DNA of 64,000 nt from Streptococcus parasanguinis. GTDB taxonomy: Bacteria; Bacillota; Bacilli; Lactobacillales; Streptococcaceae. How positions within the stretch are numbered: the stretch's first letter is position 1; every line of letters starts with the position of its first letter. A program made the position numbers and the translations under genes. The stretch is taken from contig NZ_JALDUR010000010.1 of the NCBI RefSeq assembly GCF_023109675.1, positions 1 through 64,000 on the forward strand, read 5' to 3'. This document shows positions 55,074 to 63,812 of the stretch, one piece after another. Below the pieces are notes generated by a model. The model saw only the letters and a list, made by a program, of their open reading frames with translations. It made no database searches and was not told the origin of the DNA.

Positions 55074-56051
55074 ATGAAAGTAGTGAAAAAATTGCTAGCA
55101 CCTGTCCTGGTTGTAGGACTTCTGTTAACATCATTGGTGACCTTACACAATCTAAAGGATACTAAAAAAGACAATGTCTTTCGAATTGGGATTTCCCAGT
55201 ACATCACCCATAAGTCGCTCGATGCGACACGAAAAGGCTTTATCGAGGAGTTGAAAAAAGAGGGATATGTGGATGGGAAAAATATCCAGATTGATTTCCA
55301 AAATGCTCAAGGAGAGCAACGAAATCTGAAAAACATTTCCAAACAATTGGCGGAGAAAAGTGATCTAGTTTTTGCGATTGCAACCCCTTCTGCACAAAGT
55401 TTGGCTAATACCACTAAATCAACACCTATTGTTTTCTCAGCTGTCACAGATCCTTTGGCAGCGAAATTGGTGAAAAACCTGAAAGAACCAGGTGGCAATA
55501 TCACAGGGACAAGTGACCAGTCAGAAGATGCGATCGCTACACAGGTAGACATGATTAAGCAAGTGCTTCCAACGGCGAAAATAGTTGGGATTCTCTATAC
55601 GCAAAGTGAGCCTAACTCCGTCGTCCAAAAAGACAATGCGAAGAAGATCTTAGAAGCTAAAGGCTATCAAGTGGTTGAAAAAACAATTCTTGATAGTAAC
55701 AATGTGAAAGCTGCAGCAGATAGTATCATGTCAGAGGCAGATATCGTCTTTGTTCCGACGGACAATATTATCTCTTCTACAATGGACACTGTCAAACAGG
55801 TTTCTATCAGCCATAAGGTGCCAGTTTTTGGAGGTTCTGCTGAAATGGTGGCTACTGGTGGCTTGTACAACTTTGGTACTGATTATGAGGAATTGGGAAG
55901 ACAAGCTGCTCGGATGGCCATTCGCATCATGAAGGGTGAGAAAACCGGCAAAGTCGCAGTTGAAACACCTGAAAAATTAGAATTGCACACCAATAAAGAG
56001 ATGGCTAAAGAGCTTGGAATTGATATTAGCTCGTTGAAGGTAGAAAAATAG
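55074..56051 (+). CDS. ABC transporter substrate-binding protein, TrpX family
   Basis: A 325-residue periplasmic-type binding protein of the ABC_sub_bind family, to which the tryptophan/aromatic amino acid binder TrpX belongs (FRIGISQYITHKSLDATRKGF; TPIVFSAVTDPLAAKLV; PGGNITGTSD). The N-terminal helix (about 7-24) has no Cys, so there is no lipobox; it is either a membrane anchor or a Sec signal. AAGGAG precedes the ATG. The leader upstream suggests phenylalanine or tyrosine as ligand. Confidence 0.88.
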   Translation: MKVVKKLLAPVLVVGLLLTSLVTLHNLKDTKKDNVFRIGISQYITHKSLDATRKGFIEELKKEGYVDGKNIQIDFQNAQGEQRNLKNISKQLAEKSDLVFAIATPSAQSLANTTKSTPIVFSAVTDPLAAKLVKNLKEPGGNITGTSDQSEDAIATQVDMIKQVLPTAKIVGILYTQSEPNSVVQKDNAKKILEAKGYQVVEKTILDSNNVKAAADSIMSEADIVFVPTDNIISSTMDTVKQVSISHKVPVFGGSAEMVATGGLYNFGTDYEELGRQAARMAIRIMKGEKTGKVAVETPEKLELHTNKEMAKELGIDISSLKVEK

Positions 56052-56061
56052 GAGGTTTGAG

Positions 56062-56955
56062 ATGAATTTTGTTTTATCAAGTTTATCAGAAGGTTTATTG
56101 TGGTCGATCATGGCGATCGGTGTTTACTTAACATTTCGAATTTTAGATATTGCTGATATGACGGCAGAAGGAGCCTTTCCACTTGGGGCAGCAGTTGTAG
56201 CATCCCAAATTCAAGCCGGAAGAAATCCTTGGCTTGCAACCTTTTTAGGCTTCCTAGCCGGAATGATCGCAGGATTGGTCTCTGGAATTCTCCATACAAA
56301 AATGAAAATTCCAGCCCTCTTGACAGGGATTGTCACTTTGACCGGTCTCTACTCTATCAATATCAAAATCATGGGAGGGGTTCCTAACCTTTCTATCGGA
56401 GATTCTAGTACCATTTTCAAGAGTGTGATGAAATTAGGTCTTTCTAATGAAGAAGCTGTCTTTTTGATTAGCATTTCTTGCTTGATCATCGTCTGTATCT
56501 TGTTAACTCTCTTAATGAAGACGCAACTTGGCTTGGTTTTGCGCTCGACTGGTGATAACATTCCAATGAGTGAGGCCAATGGGGTCAATGTAGATAACAT
56601 GAAGATGTTGGGCTACATGATTTCGAATGGTTTGATTGCCCTTTGTGGAGCCATGTTTGCACAAAATGATGGTTTCTCAGATGTGACTTCTGGTACAGGG
56701 ACGATCGTAGTCGGCTTGAGTGCTGTGATTATCGCAGAAGTTTTGATCCACGAATTGACCATTGGTTGGCGTTTGCTTTCCATCGGGGTTGGAGCTATTG
56801 TGTACCGTTTGATTATCTTAAATATTTATGAGATCCCAAATCTCGATCAAAATATGGTTCGTCTCTTCAATGCGATCTTGCTCGCGATTGTCTTGTTCGC
56901 TCCTGAGGCGCAAAAACGTCTTCGTGTTCGCGGATTGAAGTTAGGAAATAAGTAG
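56062..56955 (+). CDS. ABC transporter permease, TrpY type
   Basis: A 297-residue permease of the branched-chain/BPD_transp_2 class with about eight to nine membrane helices (start LSEGLLWSIMAIGVYLTFRI). It forms the translocation path of the importer. It lies 10 bp behind the binding-protein gene with AGGAGG before the ATG. Confidence 0.9.
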   Translation: MNFVLSSLSEGLLWSIMAIGVYLTFRILDIADMTAEGAFPLGAAVVASQIQAGRNPWLATFLGFLAGMIAGLVSGILHTKMKIPALLTGIVTLTGLYSINIKIMGGVPNLSIGDSSTIFKSVMKLGLSNEEAVFLISISCLIIVCILLTLLMKTQLGLVLRSTGDNIPMSEANGVNVDNMKMLGYMISNGLIALCGAMFAQNDGFSDVTSGTGTIVVGLSAVIIAEVLIHELTIGWRLLSIGVGAIVYRLIILNIYEIPNLDQNMVRLFNAILLAIVLFAPEAQKRLRVRGLKLGNK

Positions 56956-56964
56956 GAGAAAAGT

Positions 56965-57768
56965 ATGGCAACATTATTATCAATTGAAGGCATTCATAAG
57001 ACATTTGAAGCAGGAACGGTTAATGAAAACCATGTCTTAAAAGGCTTGGATCTCCAAGTAGAAGAAGGGGACTTCATTTCGGTCATCGGTGGAAATGGAG
57101 CTGGAAAATCAACTTTGATGAACATCTTGGCAGGAAATTTGGTTGTAGATGAAGGGGATATCTTGCTAGAAGGTAACTCTATCAAAAATACGAGTGTTCG
57201 TAAGCGTGCGAAAGATATTGCGCGTGTCTTCCAAGATCCTAAAATGGGGACAGCTTCCCGTTTGACCATTGAAGAAAATATGGCCATTGCCCAACGTCGG
57301 GGGAAATCTCGTGGTTTGAGCTGGGGAGTTCGAGAGAAAGATCGCGAATTATTCCGTGAAGCCTTGAAGGAACTGAATATCGGTTTAGAGAACCGTCTCA
57401 AAGTCGATACTCAATATCTATCTGGTGGGCAACGTCAAGCTTTGACTTTGGTCATGGCAGCCTTGGTTAAACCCAAACTCTTGCTTCTGGATGAACATAC
57501 CGCAGCGCTTGATCCCAAGACCAGTGAAATGGTCATGGAATTGACACAAAAGATCGTGGAAAGCCATGATTTGACAACCTTGATGATTACGCATGATATG
57601 AACCATGCTATCGAATACGGCAACCGCTTGATCATGCTCTACCAAGGCAAGATCGTTGTCGACGTCAAAGGAGAAGAAAAGAAAAACCTAACGGTTGAAG
57701 ATTTGATGCGCCTCTTCCAACAAAACAGTGGTGAAACTTTGGTGAGTGATGAATTGGTCTTAGGATAA
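56965..57768 (+). CDS. ABC transporter ATP-binding protein, TrpZ type
   Basis: A 267-residue ATPase with Walker A GGNGAGKST (about 37-45), signature LSGGQRQALTL (about 152-162) and Walker B LLLLDEHTAALD (about 172-183). It energises the importer. Last gene of the operon. Confidence 0.93.
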   Translation: MATLLSIEGIHKTFEAGTVNENHVLKGLDLQVEEGDFISVIGGNGAGKSTLMNILAGNLVVDEGDILLEGNSIKNTSVRKRAKDIARVFQDPKMGTASRLTIEENMAIAQRRGKSRGLSWGVREKDRELFREALKELNIGLENRLKVDTQYLSGGQRQALTLVMAALVKPKLLLLDEHTAALDPKTSEMVMELTQKIVESHDLTTLMITHDMNHAIEYGNRLIMLYQGKIVVDVKGEEKKNLTVEDLMRLFQQNSGETLVSDELVLG

Positions 57769-57772
57769 AATA

Positions 57773-57795
57773 AAAGGATGGGAACTCCATCCTTT
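57773..57795 (+). terminator. hairpin after the importer operon
   Basis: AAAGGATGG and CCATCCTTT form a perfect 9-bp stem. No T-run follows; a second hairpin GATGAC/GTCATC lies at 57801-57815. Confidence 0.6.
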
Positions 57796-57817
57796 CAAAT
57801 GATGACAAAGTCATCTT

Positions 57818-57957
57818 AGAAACTTTTCTTAGGTGAGTACGGACGTCAGCGAACTTCGAAGAAGTTCCATGACTTAGTTTTGAGCCTAAGGTCTCAAAAC
57901 TCCCGTGTGCCTGAAATAATTGTACTTCAGGCACATTTCTCACGGCGAAAAGTTTCT
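57818..57957. repeat. 140-bp cloverleaf-forming palindromic element
   Basis: AGAAACTTTTC (57818-57828) and GAAAAGTTTCT (57947-57957), with GTGAG/CTCAC inside, close a stem around three perfect hairpins: GAACTTC/GAAGTTC (57851-57867), GTTTTGAG/CTCAAAAC (57877-57900) and GTGCCTGAA/TTCAGGCAC (57907-57934). There is no gene in it. It may be a dispersed palindromic repeat of streptococci or a structured RNA. The 57769-58374 gap holds this element, a terminator, a small frame and the nuclease promoter. Confidence 0.7.
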
Positions 57958-58051
57958 ATTGAAATGAACCTAATAGTATATATTTTTGATTTTTCAACAT
58001 CACTTAGGTTGTTTTATGTAAATGCAATTTGTCCATATTCTAAAAAATTGA

Positions 58052-58086
58052 TTCAGAAGGTTTTTCTGAACCGATTTTTTTTATTT
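58052..58086 (+). terminator. terminator-like hairpin
   Basis: TTCAGAA and TTCTGAA (58052-58070), then a CCGA spacer and eight or more T. Confidence 0.55.
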
Positions 58087-58329
58087 CCTCCGCTCTGCAT
58101 AGTCGACAAAATGAAACTTGTCTAATTTGCGACGGCTTTCGGTGAACTGGAATTGCCGACCGTCTGCTAGGTGAACTTGGGAACGGACCGTTACCACGTG
58201 TTGGTCTTTTCCAAGATCCAGTAAGATCTTATCGCGATTATCGATTGGTGAAATCAAGATTTCTTTCTTATTGGGTTGAAGTGTTTTTTTGAAAAATATT
58301 TTTGAAAGCGCTTGAAAATGTAAAATCAT
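58081..58329 (-). pseudogene. possible gene remnant upstream of the nuclease gene
   Basis: An 82-codon minus-strand frame whose C-terminal two thirds look protein-like (DNRDKILLDLGKDQHVVTV, then a basic end). Its first 25 codons cover the cre site and -35 region of the neighbouring gene, and no ribosome binding site stands before the ATG. I infer a truncated gene; the family is not recognised. Confidence 0.35.
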
Positions 58330-58340
58330 TCCCTTATAAT
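58303..58340 (+). promoter_or_regulatory. nuclease promoter with cre site on the -35 box
   Basis: TTGAAA at 58312-58317 and TATAAT at 58335-58340 are 17 bp apart. TGAAAGCGCTTGAA at 58303-58316 matches the CcpA cre consensus at about 12 of 14 positions and covers the -35 box, so repression by CcpA on preferred sugars is expected. Confidence 0.7.
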
Positions 58341-58374
58341 AAAAGAGGAAAACTTTTTAGGGATGGAGAGAAGC

Positions 58375-60699
58375 ATGAGAAATAACGGAAAAAAGATTCG
58401 ATTATTAGCAGTAGCTACCTTATTGGTTAGTCAGTTGGGGGTCTTTAACAGTGCCTTCACGGTAGTTGCTGACGAGACCACAGCTTCGACTTCAGAGCCA
58501 GCGCTTGTGACGAACACTAGCAGCGAGGAAAGCTCGACAAATCATTCGACTTCCGCTACAACAACAACTACAGACGCTACGACGAGAGCTTCGAGTGATA
58601 AAGAAGAGACATCTAACAGTTCCTCAGACGATACTGAGGAGAAAACGGTTAAGATCGGGGACATTCAAGGGGAATCGCAACGCTCTCCACTGGAAGGCCA
58701 AAAGGTAGCCATCAAAAATGCAGTGGTGACTAAGACAGACCGCTATGGTTTTTATGCTCAAGATATTGAATCGGATGGCAATAGTCGGACTTCAGATGGG
58801 ATTTATGTTGTTTCCAAATACAAGGTGAAAGTCGGCGACAAGGTGAAAATCACCGGTACCGTCAAAGAAGGTTATATGGAAGAGGTTACCTTGGGAGCTG
58901 GGAGGACCTTTAAGGAACCGACGAATAGTTTAACGGTGACCATGCTGGTCGATGCTTGGATCACAAAAGATGGGTCAGCCCCTCTTCCAGAAGCTGTGAA
59001 TATCACTGCGGGCATGCCAGCAGATGTGAAACCTAATCCGACGGCTTATGCTCCAGAAACCGATGCTCTCGATTATTGGGAAAGCCTGGAAGGAATGCTC
59101 ACGGTGGTGAAGAAACCGCATGTCCTTGGTCCCCAGTACAAAGGAGATATCTATGTCTTGGGAGAAGATTTCACAGGCCTTCCTTTAAACAATATTGGAG
59201 GTCTGAATCTACGGCCACATGCGCAAAATACAGCGACGATCCCTATTTATGTTGGGAATCAGTTTGTCGCAAAAGCCAAGGATTACTTTGCAGAAGACGT
59301 AACAGGAGTGGTAACGTATCGGAATAGCTTTTATAAGTTAGAGCCCACTCAACAGTTGACAGTTCAAGATGGTGGTTTGCAGCGTCAAGCAGCTCAAACC
59401 CAACCAAGTGAGGACAAGCTGACCATTGCTTCCTACAATATTGAAAATTTCTCGGCCAACAATGCCAAAAATGAAACCCCAGAGGATAAGGTGACGCTGA
59501 TTGCCAATTCCTTTATTCATGAAATTCACAATCCAGACATCATTACTTTGATCGAAGTGCAGGACAATAATGGTAGTGTGGATGACGGGACGACCAGTGG
59601 TGTTGAAAGTGGACGCAAACTAGCCAATCGGATCAAGGAATTTGGTGGCAAGAGCTATGAGTATACGGAGGTTGCTCCAGTAGATGGCGCTGACGGAGGA
59701 AAGCCTGGTTCCAATATTCGTTTGGGAATCCTCTACAATCCGGAACGCGTAACCTTAGCCAAAAAAGAGGCAGCAACTAGCAACGAGGCAGCGCAATTTG
59801 ACAAGGGACACCTGGTTAAAAATCCAGCTCGGATTGCCCCTAATGACCCATCGTTTGATCATACTCGCAAGTCCTTAGCTGTTGAATTTGAATTCAAAGG
59901 TCAACCAGTTGTGGTGATTGCCAATCACTTGAAATCAAAAATCGGAGATGATGCTATTTATGGGGCAAGCCAACCAGCAGTGGAACATACCTTGCCAACT
60001 CGTGAAGCACAAGCTAGTGTCATCCATCAATTCGTTCAAGAAGGCTTGAAGCAAAATCCGAAGACCACCTTTGTTTTGACGGGTGATTTTAATGATTACG
60101 ATTTCTCAACCACGGCACAGATCCTTGCGGGCAGTGAACTAACCAACTTAATGGCCCAACATGATGCAGGAGATCGCTATTCCTATTTCTATCGTGGAAG
60201 CAATCAAGTTTTGGATAACATTTTTATCTCAAACAACATGGCAGCCAAAGCAAGGTTTGAACCAGTCCATATCAATGCTTCCTTTATGAAGGAACACGGT
60301 CGTGCATCAGACCATGATCCTGTCTTGGTCCAAATCGACTTTAGTGGAGCACAAACTCCAGGAACGCCGACAGATGATCAACAAGGAAATACAGGACAAC
60401 CAACGGATCAAACCAGCCCTTCTTCATCGAATACAGGATCTCAACTAGTCCCTCATCAGACTCAAGCCAATGAACAAAAGAGTTCAACATCTGAAAGCAA
60501 AGAAAGCACCAAGAACGAAGATGAGAAGCAAGATGACAAGGAAGAGGCAGCAACAGAAACCAAGACACCAGGCAAGCGGAAAATCCTTCCATCTACTGGA
60601 CAAGAAACAAGCAATCTAGCTCATTTTGGAGTGGTAGTAGCAACGATGGGTCTGGTCTTCTACAAGAAAAAAGGACTAAAAACTAAGGTTCTCTCATAA
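58375..60699 (+). CDS. LPxTG cell-wall-anchored nuclease
   Basis: A 774-residue secreted enzyme with a signal peptide (cleavage near residue 32, TVVA/DE), a Ser/Thr-rich spacer (about 33-95), an OB-fold region (about 95-185), an EEP nuclease domain (about 345-660: IASYNIENFS, ITLIEVQD, IANHLKSK, LTGDFNDYDF, ASDHDPVLV), a polar stalk, and the sorting signal LPSTG at 738-742 followed by a hydrophobic stretch and basic tail. It resembles S. sanguinis SWAN and S. pyogenes SpnA, which degrade neutrophil DNA traps. The ATG at 58375 follows GGAGAG. Confidence 0.93.
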   Translation: MRNNGKKIRLLAVATLLVSQLGVFNSAFTVVADETTASTSEPALVTNTSSEESSTNHSTSATTTTTDATTRASSDKEETSNSSSDDTEEKTVKIGDIQGESQRSPLEGQKVAIKNAVVTKTDRYGFYAQDIESDGNSRTSDGIYVVSKYKVKVGDKVKITGTVKEGYMEEVTLGAGRTFKEPTNSLTVTMLVDAWITKDGSAPLPEAVNITAGMPADVKPNPTAYAPETDALDYWESLEGMLTVVKKPHVLGPQYKGDIYVLGEDFTGLPLNNIGGLNLRPHAQNTATIPIYVGNQFVAKAKDYFAEDVTGVVTYRNSFYKLEPTQQLTVQDGGLQRQAAQTQPSEDKLTIASYNIENFSANNAKNETPEDKVTLIANSFIHEIHNPDIITLIEVQDNNGSVDDGTTSGVESGRKLANRIKEFGGKSYEYTEVAPVDGADGGKPGSNIRLGILYNPERVTLAKKEAATSNEAAQFDKGHLVKNPARIAPNDPSFDHTRKSLAVEFEFKGQPVVVIANHLKSKIGDDAIYGASQPAVEHTLPTREAQASVIHQFVQEGLKQNPKTTFVLTGDFNDYDFSTTAQILAGSELTNLMAQHDAGDRYSYFYRGSNQVLDNIFISNNMAAKARFEPVHINASFMKEHGRASDHDPVLVQIDFSGAQTPGTPTDDQQGNTGQPTDQTSPSSSNTGSQLVPHQTQANEQKSSTSESKESTKNEDEKQDDKEEAATETKTPGKRKILPSTGQETSNLAHFGVVVATMGLVFYKKKGLKTKVLS

Positions 60700-60710
60700 A
60701 AATCTGAAAA

Positions 60711-60735
60711 AGGAGTTTTGGCTCCTTTTTTTCTC
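60711..60735 (+). terminator. terminator of the nuclease gene
   Basis: AAGGAG and CTCCTT around TTTTGG, followed by seven T. Confidence 0.9.
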
Positions 60736-60832
60736 CTAAAATACAGGACAGATAGTCCCATATTGGAAACTGTACTAGGACAATGAAAACTACTGAAAAG
60801 AACAGTTTCTTTTTAAAAAGAAGCTTAAACTC

Positions 60833-60860
60833 TTTAAAATAGATGGAATCGTGTTATAAT
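60833..60860 (+). promoter_or_regulatory. orphan promoter facing the integrase gene end
   Basis: TTTAAA at 60833-60838 and an extended TGTTATAAT ending at 60860, with 16 bp spacing. It points right, against the integrase gene. The gene it once served was probably separated by the integrated element. Confidence 0.5.
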
Positions 60861-60878
60861 AAAATCCTATAACGCAAA

Positions 60879-60917
60879 GATACGCTAAACCCTTGATACA
60901 TAAGGGATTAACGTATC
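60879..60917. other. 39-bp inverted repeat, candidate attachment site
   Basis: GATACG and CGTATC at the ends, and CCCTT and AAGGG inside, form an imperfect palindrome 25 bp from the integrase stop. Position and symmetry fit the core-type binding arms of a tyrosine integrase. The other junction lies outside the window, so the core cannot be proved. Confidence 0.45.
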
Positions 60918-60941
60918 ACAATGTAAAAAATGTTCTCCTTT

Positions 60942-62108
60942 TTAGGAACTTTTGACATTATTTAGTGCTGTTTCAAAAATTGAGACAGCTTTTTTTGCGC
61001 TATCTTTTGAAAGGTGACTGTATGTGTCCATAGTCATAGATAAAGTAGCGTGTCCTAGTCGGTGCTGGAGTTCTTTGTAAGGTATTCCAGCATTTAATAA
61101 TAAACTAGCGTGAGTGTGTCGGAATCCATGGAAACCAATACTAGGAACGTTTGCTTCTATGAAATGCTTTTTTAATCTATTCCCTAGTGTTCTATAATCA
61201 GAGTATTTTCTGACTAGACTTGAAAAAACAACTGTTTCATTTTTTCCAATCTTCCAAGCCTCTTTAATTTGTTGGCGCTTGTATTGCTTGAGCATTGTAA
61301 CCGTCTGAACGTCAATATCAATATCTCTAATACCGCTTTTAGACTTTGGACTATTCGGAACTTTTCTTAAGTTCAATGTCTTTGTGATATGCACCACGGC
61401 ATTATCAAGATCAATATCAGACCATTCCAGCGCCAATGCTTCATTGATACGGCAACCCGTAGCAAGCAGGAACTTGTAAAGAGTGACACAGAAGAGATTT
61501 TTAAATCTTTTTTGATCCAAGCTATCCAAGTATTCGAAGAATTGTTTTAATTCTGAATCTGTAAAATGCTTGATCTTTGCATTATCTTTTTTAACTTTTG
61601 GAACTATTATATCTTTTGCAGGATTGGACTTTATCGCTTGTAATGAAACTCCATACTGTAAAATACTTTTATTGTATGAATGAAGCTGTGCATATTGCTT
61701 GAAACCATTGTTGTCTTGGTTGTAATCTCTAGCCCATTTGTTCACTTGTTGTTGAATAATGGCAGGGGTTAACTTATCTAGTTTAATATCCCCAAAAGCT
61801 GGGCGAAGATAGTTTTCTATTTGCGATTTAATAGATATTCTTGAATTTGGTTTGATCGTGGGAGAGTAAACCTCCCACCAGCTATTCATTAATTCACCAT
61901 AGTTTTCAAATTGAGTAAAAGCGGTGCGAGTTGCACCATTCTTTTCAAATTCGAATTTTGCTTGTAGAGCCTTGTTCTTAATTTCTTTTTTGGTGCGGGC
62001 TGAAATGGTTGTTTTGATCTTCTTTCCCGTGATTGAATCGACACCAAGATATAAGCTGGTGCGGTACACTATTGTACCGTCTTTCTTTTTGTATTCTGTA
62101 ATATTCAT
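60942..62108 (-). CDS. int: tyrosine-type site-specific integrase
   Basis: A 388-residue phage/ICE integrase: arm-binding AP2-like region (about 1-55), core-binding domain (about 65-165) and catalytic domain with Arg220 (TGCRINEAL), His327 and Arg330 (HGFRHTH), His353 (LGHATL) and the nucleophile Tyr363 (DTYSHL). All catalytic residues are present. The ATG at 62108 follows AGAAAGG; the longer frame adds 11 unlikely codons. It marks the left end of an integrated element. Confidence 0.95.
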   Translation of the reverse strand: MNITEYKKKDGTIVYRTSLYLGVDSITGKKIKTTISARTKKEIKNKALQAKFEFEKNGATRTAFTQFENYGELMNSWWEVYSPTIKPNSRISIKSQIENYLRPAFGDIKLDKLTPAIIQQQVNKWARDYNQDNNGFKQYAQLHSYNKSILQYGVSLQAIKSNPAKDIIVPKVKKDNAKIKHFTDSELKQFFEYLDSLDQKRFKNLFCVTLYKFLLATGCRINEALALEWSDIDLDNAVVHITKTLNLRKVPNSPKSKSGIRDIDIDVQTVTMLKQYKRQQIKEAWKIGKNETVVFSSLVRKYSDYRTLGNRLKKHFIEANVPSIGFHGFRHTHASLLLNAGIPYKELQHRLGHATLSMTMDTYSHLSKDSAKKAVSIFETALNNVKSS

Positions 62109-62205
62109 GATCGAAAACCTTTCTAATTCATCAGCAGGCAAGCCGTGTTATAGGTTTTAGAATGTGTTTTGGTCATGATTTTTTTATCACTTTATTTTGA
62201 AAGAA

Positions 62206-63021
62206 TTATTTTAGTTCAATTAGTTTATTGTAAATTTTTTCAGTTAAAGATTTTTGTTGACTAGCAGTAAGGTGCATTGAGGTGCGAATTACAATAGTTC
62301 CATACACATAATGAGAGCCAGGATTTAATTGTCCACCATCAAATGCAGATATGTATGTATTACGTTTTTCGGCTTCATCTTTAGTTTTATAAACTTCAAT
62401 ACAACCTCCTGCTTCAGTTCCTTTATCTACTATATCAGTCCCGTAAACAGGTTCGGTTACTTGACTATCTGAAAAATAGATAGAAGCAGTATAGCCACCT
62501 TGTTTATTTAATAAACCATTAGGGTCATGTTCTTCTGTAGCGTGTTGCACTTCTTGAATTGTATCTACTTCTTTCAAGCGTTCCTCAATAAAAGAATCTT
62601 TAGGGTTTGTAATCTGTGCGAGTTGCTTCACACTGTTTTGATATGCTGTTAATTTCTCAGTAATGTTTTTTTGTGCGCTAGAATAATCTACAGGTTTTGC
62701 AATTTCTTTTGCTTGATCTTCAATTTTTTGTGTATCGCTTTCCATTTTTGGAGCTTTACGAATTGAGGTTTTTGCTTCTTTAACAGCAGTTTTTAAATCT
62801 TCTAAAGTCTTAGCTTCCAATGGTTCAGCTTTTTCTTTAATGATTTTTTCAGTATCAGCAATTTGTTTTTCAATTGCTTTATTATTCTCATTAAGAGTAT
62901 CAACAGACTTTTCAAAGTGACTTATTGCAGTTTGGTGAGGGGCATAAGATAAGAAATAGTAGCCCGCTCCACCAGTAGCAAGAGCTAAAACAACAGCGGT
63001 AGTGATAATTTTCTTTTTCAT
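62206..63021 (-). CDS. secreted or membrane-anchored element-borne protein
   Basis: A 271-residue protein with an N-terminal hydrophobic segment (about 5-24) and no lipobox Cys, then a long helical, coiled-coil-like part (about 35-150, rich in Lys, Glu, Ala) and a compact C-terminal domain (about 165-271, with one Cys in GGCIEVY). I recognise no named family. Its place between integrase and the rest of the element fits a lysogeny-type accessory gene. AGGAGAAAC-type site before the ATG. Confidence 0.75.
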   Translation of the reverse strand: MKKKIITTAVVLALATGGAGYYFLSYAPHQTAISHFEKSVDTLNENNKAIEKQIADTEKIIKEKAEPLEAKTLEDLKTAVKEAKTSIRKAPKMESDTQKIEDQAKEIAKPVDYSSAQKNITEKLTAYQNSVKQLAQITNPKDSFIEERLKEVDTIQEVQHATEEHDPNGLLNKQGGYTASIYFSDSQVTEPVYGTDIVDKGTEAGGCIEVYKTKDEAEKRNTYISAFDGGQLNPGSHYVYGTIVIRTSMHLTASQQKSLTEKIYNKLIELK

Positions 63022-63044
63022 AATGTTTCTCCTAAAAATATTTA

Positions 63045-63581
63045 TTATTTATCGTAAGTCATCGAGCCGTTTTGTTCATAAGCAAGGCGGTTTTCGTCTT
63101 TATCAAAGACAAAAAGGGGCGGTGCTGTGAAATCTTTATCAGTAATCTTATATGTTTTTTCTACGTCATTTTTGATTTTAAGTAAACCGTCTACATTTTG
63201 ATGTAGCTGGTCATTTGTCAGTTCAGACGATGCTACAGGTAGCAATACCGCTATGCCATTGCTACGATAGTATACTTCCATTTGACTCGATTCCAGCCAT
63301 TGCTTGTAAGAGTTTGCGAATTGATCTAATAGCGGTCTAACCTTGCTGACCCGTCCAGTAGCCTTTCTAAGTTGCTCCTCGCCTTGGTTTTCTTCTTTGC
63401 TTTTTGCTTTAGCCTTGTCTACCAGCTCCCAAGCCTTTTCTTTTTGCGTTTTTTCTGAGCTTGACTCGGTTGTCACTTGCTCGGTTGTTTCTTCTTGACT
63501 TGGTTCAGATTCTTCGTTTTGACTGCAACCAGCGATAAATAGAGTGAGTGTAGCGATTGCTACTAATGTTACCTTTTTCAT
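63045..63581 (-). CDS. element-borne lipoprotein
   Basis: A 178-residue lipoprotein precursor with lipobox IAGC (Cys19), an acidic Ser/Glu/Thr linker (about 20-55) and a helical domain. Not a recognised family. Lipoproteins next to the integrase in some streptococcal phages (Ltp of TP-J34) block superinfection; by position this one could do the same, but sequence similarity was not established. Confidence 0.75.
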   Translation of the reverse strand: MKKVTLVAIATLTLFIAGCSQNEESEPSQEETTEQVTTESSSEKTQKEKAWELVDKAKAKSKEENQGEEQLRKATGRVSKVRPLLDQFANSYKQWLESSQMEVYYRSNGIAVLLPVASSELTNDQLHQNVDGLLKIKNDVEKTYKITDKDFTAPPLFVFDKDENRLAYEQNGSMTYDK

Positions 63582-63617
63582 ATTATTCTCCTAAATATCT
63601 CCATATATCTGAATTAG

Positions 63618-63761
63618 TTATTTATCAGATGATTTTTTCTTTATCTTTTCGAGTGCCTTTTTCCCCTCTTTGTCTAATATATGAAATGCAAATATCATAG
63701 CACTAAAGGCAATGATCGTACAAGCAAACAAAAACCAGTCAAACAGTTCACTATTTTTCAA
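63618..63761 (-). CDS. small single-pass membrane protein, TTG start
   Basis: A 47-residue frame starting at TTG (63759-63761) behind AAAGAGG. It has a hydrophobic segment (about 9-28, FLFACTIIAFSAMIFAF) and a Lys-rich tail (KKALEKIKKKSSDK). It fits between the lipoprotein gene and the next gene on the same strand. Function unknown. Confidence 0.6.
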   Translation of the reverse strand: MKNSELFDWFLFACTIIAFSAMIFAFHILDKEGKKALEKIKKKSSDK

Positions 63762-63812
63762 TGCTTTACCTCTTTCCTAATTCAGCAGTCATATTTTCAG
63801 AACTTTAATTAT

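Noticed and set aside
54974..55165. 63-codon frame across the attenuator
   Set aside because: It runs through the terminator hairpin and the start of the binding-protein gene and has no ribosome binding site.
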